Shown piece by piece: positions 7,069 to 10,863 of a stretch of DNA of 10,863 bases (the stretch's first letter is position 1; each line of letters opens with the position of its first letter). Both the position numbers and the translations under genes were made by a program. A model generated the notes under the pieces. The model did no database searches and was not told where the DNA came from. It was given only the letters and a program-made list of their open reading frames with translations. Source of the DNA: Bacteroidota bacterium (GTDB lineage Bacteria; Bacteroidota; Bacteroidia; NORP154); assembly GCA_002401055.1 (NCBI GenBank), contig NVRZ01000084.1:1-10863 (forward strand), in the 5' to 3' direction.

Positions 7069-7964
7069 TCATAAATTGATTTGGCCCTAAGGAAGCCTAG
7101 CTCCGCAGACTTCTTAAGATCCTTGCATTCACCTTTGCTGTCTTCCATTTTACGTTTTACCCCGGCCCGGCTGAAGAATGCGCGACCATTTTTTGGATCA
7201 AGCTCAATCACTTTGCTGTAATCCGCCAGTGCCAAATCATTTCTCTCTAAGCCTTCATATGCTAGCCCCCTATTGCTATAGGTTAGTGCATAATTTGGTC
7301 TTTTGCTTATGTGGTAGTCAAAATCTGTAATAGCGCCTTTGTAATCTTTTAAGTTGATTTTAGCGTTTGCTCTGTTCATATAAGCATTCAATTTATCTGG
7401 GTTGATATCAATTGATTTGCTGTAGTCTTTAATAGCTTTTTTATAATTTTTAAGTTTACCATAAGCATTTCCTCTATTGTAGTATGCTTCGTCAAAATTA
7501 GGGTAGATTTTGATTGCTATACTGTAGTCTTCAATGGCCTGATCATATTTCGTGAGTTTCTTTTTTGAATTTCCTCTGGCAAAATAATAATCGAAATGTT
7601 CTTTTAGAATAATGGCGTTGTCGAAATCTATTATAGCTTCATAATACATCTTTAGCTCATGCTTAGAATTACCCCTGTTGTAGTAGATTTCAGCTTCGCC
7701 AGGGTCAATGCTCTCTGCAATATCATAATCCTCAATAGCTCCCTTGTGATTGTGCATCAGGCCCTTAACATTCGCCCTATTGATTAAAGCGCTTACAAAT
7801 TCAGGCCTAATTTTCAGGACCGTATCATACTCTGCCAGGGCTTCTGTATAACTACCGTTTTTTTTATACTCTACTGCGCTTTCAAATGCTTCTCTGGCTG
7901 GGTCCTGAGAATTTACTACACAGCAAATTGATATCAACACAATGATCGCTAATATTCTCTTCAT
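7053..7964 (-). CDS. Exported tetratricopeptide-repeat (TPR) protein
   Basis: The 303-residue protein has an N-terminal signal peptide ('ILAIIVLISICCVVNS', about 4-19). The Cys pair does not give a good lipobox, so cleavage by signal peptidase I before 'QDPA' is preferred. The rest is eight consecutive TPR units of 33-34 residues, from about residue 22 to the end, with the usual pattern of Y.NRG.A....YK.AI.DY..AI.I.P. The last unit ends 'CKDLKKSAELGFLRAKSIY', a variant shared with the third repeat of the protein at the right edge. TPR arrays bind peptides and assemble complexes; the partner cannot be told, and the likely location is the periplasm. The gene appears to be alone: 307 bp of non-coding DNA lies upstream and a hairpin spans the stop codon. 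Confidence 0.85.
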   Translation of the reverse strand: MKRILAIIVLISICCVVNSQDPAREAFESAVEYKKNGSYTEALAEYDTVLKIRPEFVSALINRANVKGLMHNHKGAIEDYDIAESIDPGEAEIYYNRGNSKHELKMYYEAIIDFDNAIILKEHFDYYFARGNSKKKLTKYDQAIEDYSIAIKIYPNFDEAYYNRGNAYGKLKNYKKAIKDYSKSIDINPDKLNAYMNRANAKINLKDYKGAITDFDYHISKRPNYALTYSNRGLAYEGLERNDLALADYSKVIELDPKNGRAFFSRAGVKRKMEDSKGECKDLKKSAELGFLRAKSIYDRVCK

Positions 7965-8271
7965 GATGCTGATATTTTAAAAACCATATTTAAGTAATGC
8001 ATAAAGATTAATCATATTTTCTATTGTCCAGTATAATCCAAGTTCGCTGTAGTCTACCTTAAAACTAACCATAAATTGTTAGGCGAAGGTTGCGCCTTCG
8101 CCTGATTATTATCTTCGGCTTAGCTACAGCAATAAGAATAACCTGATTCAGTAATACGTTGACAGTTATAAATACTGTCGCGATCATAAAGGATTGGAAA
8201 TCTATAATTCACGATCTAAGCTTAATCACCTTCCGTTTTTACGAAAAAACAAAACAGCGCACTATCCGTGT
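7965..8271. other. Gene-free intergenic stretch with hairpins
   Basis: No convincing reading frame is seen on either strand. It lies between the start of the TPR gene (7964) and the stop of the small lipoprotein gene (8272), both minus strand. It holds a strong GC hairpin (8081-8103), a segment that resembles part of the attC-like structure near 9930 (8114-8160), a small palindrome (GACAGT at 8161-8166, ACTGTC at 8174-8179), and an A/T hairpin (GTTTTT at 8235-8240, AAAAAC at 8245-8250) 22 bp past the lipoprotein stop. The TPR-gene promoter should lie in 7965-8060, but no clear element was found. Confidence 0.6.
8081..8103. repeat. GC-rich perfect hairpin, possible terminator or mobile repeat
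   Basis: AGGCGAAGG (8081-8089) and CCTTCGCCT (8095-8103) form a perfect 9-bp stem with loop TTGCG in an otherwise AT-rich spacer. It could terminate transcription from the minus-strand lipoprotein gene 168 bp upstream, but neither side has a long T run. A dispersed palindromic repeat is the alternative. Confidence 0.5.
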
Positions 8272-8724
8272 TTATTTTTCGGATTTCAGAGAAGGTACAC
8301 CAATTTTCCTACTTAGAGGATTAATAAAGTGATTTTCAAATACCCAGAGCAACTCTTTTCTTTTTCTTTCACTTATTTCTCCTTCACTTTTATAAGAACC
8401 ACTTCCTTTTTTGACAGCAGTAATAAAAAATTCGGAATTATTGGGGTGTGATTTCCAATATTCTTCGTCATCATAAAATCTAACAAGAAAGTAGCATGAA
8501 TCATCAGTAGCAATTAAAATTTTTATATAGGAATCAGCATCTACTTCTAATTTTGTTATGTTTTTGTTGTTTCTTATAATAGTGTAAATAGCTTTTTCCA
8601 GAGAGTCTTTTGAAATAGCAAATGAGTAACCTCCTAATGAACCACTACCTCCAGCATTCATGAGAGAAAAGAAATCACATGAGCTAATTGATAGGCAAAA
8701 AAATAGAATAGTGCAATATTTCAT
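8272..8724 (-). CDS. Small predicted lipoprotein of unknown function
   Basis: The product has 150 residues from the ATG at 8724; a TTG 12 bp upstream is a less likely start because the ATG directly begins the lipoprotein signal. The N-terminus 'KYCTILFFCLSISSCD' ends in a lipobox (I-S-S-C, Cys16), so the protein should be lipid-anchored after signal peptidase II cleavage. A short Gly/Ser-rich stretch (about 22-32) follows, then a compact mixed alpha/beta region with 'SDSCYFLVRFYDDEEYW'-like aromatic and acidic content and 'ISERKRKELLWVFENHFINP' near the C-terminus. The family is not recognised. Its start lies 14 bp after the stop of the small lysine-rich gene, which suggests cotranscription. 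Small lipoproteins beside small genes in this phylum can be immunity proteins, but nothing here proves that. Confidence 0.65.
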   Translation of the reverse strand: MKYCTILFFCLSISSCDFFSLMNAGGSGSLGGYSFAISKDSLEKAIYTIIRNNKNITKLEVDADSYIKILIATDDSCYFLVRFYDDEEYWKSHPNNSEFFITAVKKGSGSYKSEGEISERKRKELLWVFENHFINPLSRKIGVPSLKSEK

Positions 8725-8738
8725 AGTATAAATCAAAA

Positions 8739-9041
8739 TTAATACCCACCTGCTGGCTTCTTAGGTGCTTTATAGTTTTTAAAATATTCAGCCACTTTAA
8801 ATAATTTTATTGTTTGTGCTCTTCCTTTTGTTTTTTCGGTCACTGGCTTACCTGTTACTGTATCAATTTTTTTATTTATTAAGTTATCTGCGGACTTAAT
8901 AGCTTTTTTATTAGCAGGGGTTGATTCTTTACTCATTGTTCCAGCAAACCCTTTCGCTAGCAAGGAAGGTAAAACAGTGGTTGTATTTGACATTGCTAGA
9001 TCAAGTAACAATATATTGGATAGGGATAATGTCCACTTCAT
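8739..9041 (-). CDS. Small lysine-rich protein of unknown function
   Basis: A 100-codon frame starts at an ATG that directly follows a TGA, and ends 14 bp before the lipoprotein start. The C-terminal two thirds look coding: Lys- and Ala-rich with 'ANKKAIKSADNLINKKID', then 'TGKPVTEKTKGRAQTIKLFK' and a 'KKPAGGY' end, using AAA/GCA/ACA-type codons like the neighbours. The N-terminal 30 residues are less convincing, and a second ATG at 8993 (starts 'MSNTTTVLP') is an alternative start giving 84 residues. No family is recognised. It might be a free-standing gene or the C-terminal remnant of a larger protein. The opposite strand is also open here but has no ATG start. Confidence 0.45.
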   Translation of the reverse strand: MKWTLSLSNILLLDLAMSNTTTVLPSLLAKGFAGTMSKESTPANKKAIKSADNLINKKIDTVTGKPVTEKTKGRAQTIKLFKVAEYFKNYKAPKKPAGGY

Positions 9042-9087
9042 TCAAAGAAAAGCTACAGACTTAGCTATTGCTGATTTCACATCTGTT

Positions 9088-9110
9088 GGGGGGTGAGCAC
9101 AACTGGGGGG
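9088..9110. repeat. Paired G6 tracts
   Basis: Two runs of six G (9088-9093 and 9105-9110, plus strand) lie 11 bases apart in the 137 bp spacer between the small lysine-rich gene and the next TPR gene. Such runs stand out in this AT-rich region. They could be length-variable or form a structure on the plus strand; no function is known. Confidence 0.4.
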
Positions 9111-9178
9111 CATTTTTTGAATCTTGTTTTAATTCCATATTTAGGAAGTCAATTTTATATAAATGTTAGCCACCCTAT

Positions 9179-9898
9179 TTATTTTTTCTTTTTGCACTTC
9201 TTCTTCAAGTCTTTTGTGTATTCATCCCTGATAGGTTGGCCACCAAGCTCTTTACACTCGTCAAAGAACTTCCAGGCATTATTGCATTCTCCTTTTAGCA
9301 AATAACAAATCGAAAGCTTATAAGTCGTGTTCATATCAGTATTGTCAAACGAGTACGATTTTCTTATATAATAAATTGCAGAGTCAAGATTGGATAAAGC
9401 GCCTTTTTCATCAATAGGTATCAAACCATAATATTGAGCCATAAAATAAGTTCCGTAATCCGTTAGTAGGTGAGTGTTGCTCCGGTCCAAAGAAAGTCCT
9501 TCTTTGTATTTCTTTGCTGCTTCTGCGTAGTTCATGATTTTCATAAAGAATCCTGCGTACCCCCAGTAAATTTCTGTATTGGTTGTATCTAATAGATAAG
9601 CTTGATTAAAACGATACATTGCAGTTTTTGAATCTCCTCTATATAAATAAGAAAAGCCGAGTTCAATTAAGTGATTTGAAGCTGCTTTTCGGTCTCCTTT
9701 AAATTTCTCTTGCTTCATTGTTTCATTTATGAATTTTTTATCTAACTCCTTCTGATGGTCGGTTTTTTCGCGATATCCGTACTTTGGAAGCAGTCGAATA
9801 TTTGTTTTTGATTGTTCCTCCCATTCATTCGTACCCATTTGTTGTCCAAATGTTACTAAAGTGAATAATGCGATTGTTATTGAAAATAAGTATTTCAT
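9179..9898 (-). CDS. Exported tetratricopeptide-repeat protein
   Basis: The ATG at 9898 was chosen because it begins a signal peptide ('YLFSITIALFTLVTFG', 3-18); a longer frame reaching 9982 would add a non-signal-like extension running into the inverted repeat upstream. The product has 239 residues. After a linker ('GTNEWEEQSKTNIRLLPKYG') come TPR units at about 74-107 ('LIELGFSYLYRGDSKTAMYR') and 108-141 ('IYWGYAGFFMKIMNYAEAA'), and a third more diverged one at about 165-217 that includes 'LSICYLLKGECNNAWKFFDE'. The C-terminus is very basic (ends KKKCKKKK). The layout fits conserved exported Bacteroidota TPR proteins of unknown function; the probable location is the periplasm. No promoter is obvious. 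It is separated from the next minus-strand gene upstream by the attC-like element, so it is probably transcribed separately or after read-through. Confidence 0.82.
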   Translation of the reverse strand: MKYLFSITIALFTLVTFGQQMGTNEWEEQSKTNIRLLPKYGYREKTDHQKELDKKFINETMKQEKFKGDRKAASNHLIELGFSYLYRGDSKTAMYRFNQAYLLDTTNTEIYWGYAGFFMKIMNYAEAAKKYKEGLSLDRSNTHLLTDYGTYFMAQYYGLIPIDEKGALSNLDSAIYYIRKSYSFDNTDMNTTYKLSICYLLKGECNNAWKFFDECKELGGQPIRDEYTKDLKKKCKKKK

Positions 9899-9926
9899 TT
9901 TGTCTTTTTTAAAATGCTTGCTTCCT

Positions 9927-10002
9927 GTTCGGCTTAACGTAGTGCTGGCATTATTATTAAGTAATACACGTGCCAAGCCCACTAACCGTTACAGGCTTGA
10001 AC
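9927..10002. repeat. Long imperfect inverted repeat resembling an integron attC site
   Basis: The arms are GTTCGGCTTAACG then TAGTGCTGGCA (9927-9950), and TGCCAAGCCCACTAACCG then TTACAGGCTTGAAC (9971-10002), with a 20-base loop. Pairing covers TGGCA/TGCCA, GC/GC, TAGT/ACTA, AACG/CGTT and GTTC/GAAC. Most unpaired bases (9976, 9979-9980, 9985-9986, 9992) lie on one arm. GTTAAGC on the minus strand (9932-9938) fits the attC core GTTRRRY; the partner box on the other arm does not fit well. The element sits between the stop of one gene and the start of the next. No integrase is visible. Alternatives are a terminator or another dispersed repeat. Confidence 0.45.
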
Positions 10003-10050
10003 ACCATTTATTACATTTAGGGCAATGTTAACAGCAGCCCAATCTCATTA

Positions 10051-10863
10051 TTATTGTGTTACGATTTTTGATTTCTTAAAAAACTTCACCCATTTGTCTT
10101 CTAAATCAGCAGGAACGGTTTTCTGTTTTACCGCCCGAAGGTTAACGAACATTTCATTTGTCCCTTGTATAATATGCCAAACCTGTGATTCAGGTTCCTT
10201 GCTTCCACATTCAATTTTAAAAAGAATCCATGGGTGCTTTGCCGTCTCTTCTTTTTCAATGAAAGTTAGTTTTGCAGAAGTGCAAGTCTTTTTTGCTTGC
10301 CCATACATTGCGTTCATTGCGGCCTCAACAGGAATATTCCGTAATGCAGGATAGACCATCATTGTTCCAATTTCAGTCCAAGTTTCAAATGTTTCGTCGT
10401 TTCTTAGCAGTTCAATTACTTTCCTTTCGTTGTCTTCCTGACTGCTTGCAACTTTCCAACCTTCTGAATCAGGCCAATCCATCATTAATGATTCGATGAC
10501 TTCGTTCTTACCATGGCTACCACAATACTTTTGGAGAAAACTTTGAGCGCTCGCATAACCAAGTTCATCTGCTTTGGATATATCAGCACATCCTCCGTCA
10601 GCGTCCTGAGTCTGAAGCTTTACTTGACCACGCATGAAATATGCTAGTGCATTATTGGCATTAAGTTTTATAGCCGAATCAAAGTCTTGTAATGAACCTT
10701 TCCTGTCATTAGTTTGAAGTTTTGCCACGCCCCTATTAGTAAATGCATTTGAAAAGTCAGGCTTAAGCTCTATTGCTTTGTTAAAGTCTGCAAGGGCTCC
10801 CTTGAAATCCTTAATTTGCATTTTGGAGGAGCCTCTGTTATAATAAGTGTCGACGTGTTTTCG
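10051..10863 (-). CDS. TPR protein with an unassigned C-terminal domain (N-terminus beyond right edge)
   Basis: The minus strand is open from the right edge to a TAA at 10051-10053, giving 270 visible residues. The internal ATG at 10821 lies inside a TPR unit, and the 14 codons before it ('HVDTYYNRGSSK') continue the repeat, so the true start is outside the window. Three TPR units cover about residues 3-110 ('FKGALADFNKAIELKPDFSN', 'RKGSLQDFDSAIKLNANN', then a last unit 'GGCADISKADELGYASAQSF'). About 155 residues follow as a separate domain with 'WPDSEGWKVAS', 'ETWTEIGTMM', 'AKLTFIEKEE', 'HPWILFKIEC' and 'SQVWHIIQGTNEMFVNLRA'. I do not recognise this domain. The last TPR resembles the final unit of the protein at 7053-7964, so the two may be related. 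A signal peptide would be outside the window. Confidence 0.82.
   Translation of the reverse strand, partial: RKHVDTYYNRGSSKMQIKDFKGALADFNKAIELKPDFSNAFTNRGVAKLQTNDRKGSLQDFDSAIKLNANNALAYFMRGQVKLQTQDADGGCADISKADELGYASAQSFLQKYCGSHGKNEVIESLMMDWPDSEGWKVASSQEDNERKVIELLRNDETFETWTEIGTMMVYPALRNIPVEAAMNAMYGQAKKTCTSAKLTFIEKEETAKHPWILFKIECGSKEPESQVWHIIQGTNEMFVNLRAVKQKTVPADLEDKWVKFFKKSKIVTQ

Noticed and set aside
8161..8179. Palindrome GACAGT/ACTGTC as a riboswitch or small RNA
   Set aside because: Only 6 bp with a 7-base loop and no further conserved structure; too little to call.
8776..9096. A plus-strand open frame of about 107 codons opposite the lysine-rich gene, including 'GKTVVVFDIARSSNN'
   Set aside because: It has no ATG start, begins right after a TAG, and its composition is less natural than that of the minus-strand frame, which is packed against the lipoprotein gene. 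A GTG start cannot be fully excluded.
9899..9982. N-terminal extension of the TPR frame up to 9982
   Set aside because: It would place a polar stretch before the signal peptide and overlap the attC-like inverted repeat.

Overview
The window looks like chromosomal DNA from a member of the Bacteroidota, most likely a flavobacterium-like gliding or marine lineage. Three things point there: two complete secreted proteins end in type IX secretion (T9SS) C-terminal sorting domains (around 'VFPNPF' and 'IYPNPAS'); a very long adhesin is built from SprB-type repeats; and upstream regions carry sequences like the Bacteroidota -7 element TAnnTTTG rather than strong Shine-Dalgarno sites. No tRNA, rRNA, CRISPR array, transposase or integrase was seen.

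Layout. Positions 1-2042 (minus) hold the N-terminal 680 residues of a repeat adhesin that runs off the left edge. A divergent intergenic region of about 250 bp follows. Then come a class I SAM-dependent methyltransferase with a COMT-like architecture (2296-3372, plus) and a secreted thioredoxin-fold protein that strongly resembles iodothyronine deiodinases, with Cys in the selenocysteine position and a T9SS tail (3443-4819, plus). Converging on it from the minus strand is a two-gene unit: a secreted cupredoxin (type 1 copper) protein with a T9SS tail (5793-6761), and 21 bp downstream a paraoxonase/arylesterase-type six-bladed propeller protein (4944-5771). The propeller reading frame is broken by one in-frame TAA. 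The lost C-terminal blade is still readable directly behind the stop, down to 4824.

The right half is all minus strand. It holds an eight-repeat TPR protein (7053-7964), a 307 bp gene-free stretch with a strong GC hairpin, a small lipoprotein (8272-8724) preceded by a small lysine-rich protein (8739-9041), a secreted TPR protein (9179-9898), a 152 bp spacer with a long imperfect inverted repeat resembling an integron attC site, and a third TPR protein with an unassigned C-terminal domain that runs off the right edge (10051 to edge).

How the genes may relate. Positions 3443-6761 encode three exported proteins with redox- or hydrolase-type folds (deiodinase-like, cupredoxin, paraoxonase-like), all probably acting outside the inner membrane. 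The right half is a row of exported TPR proteins and small genes, which may be an accessory region. The most notable observations are the nonsense-interrupted paraoxonase homologue, the T9SS-exported deiodinase homologue, the attC-like structure, and the paired loss of cysteines in the adhesin repeats.
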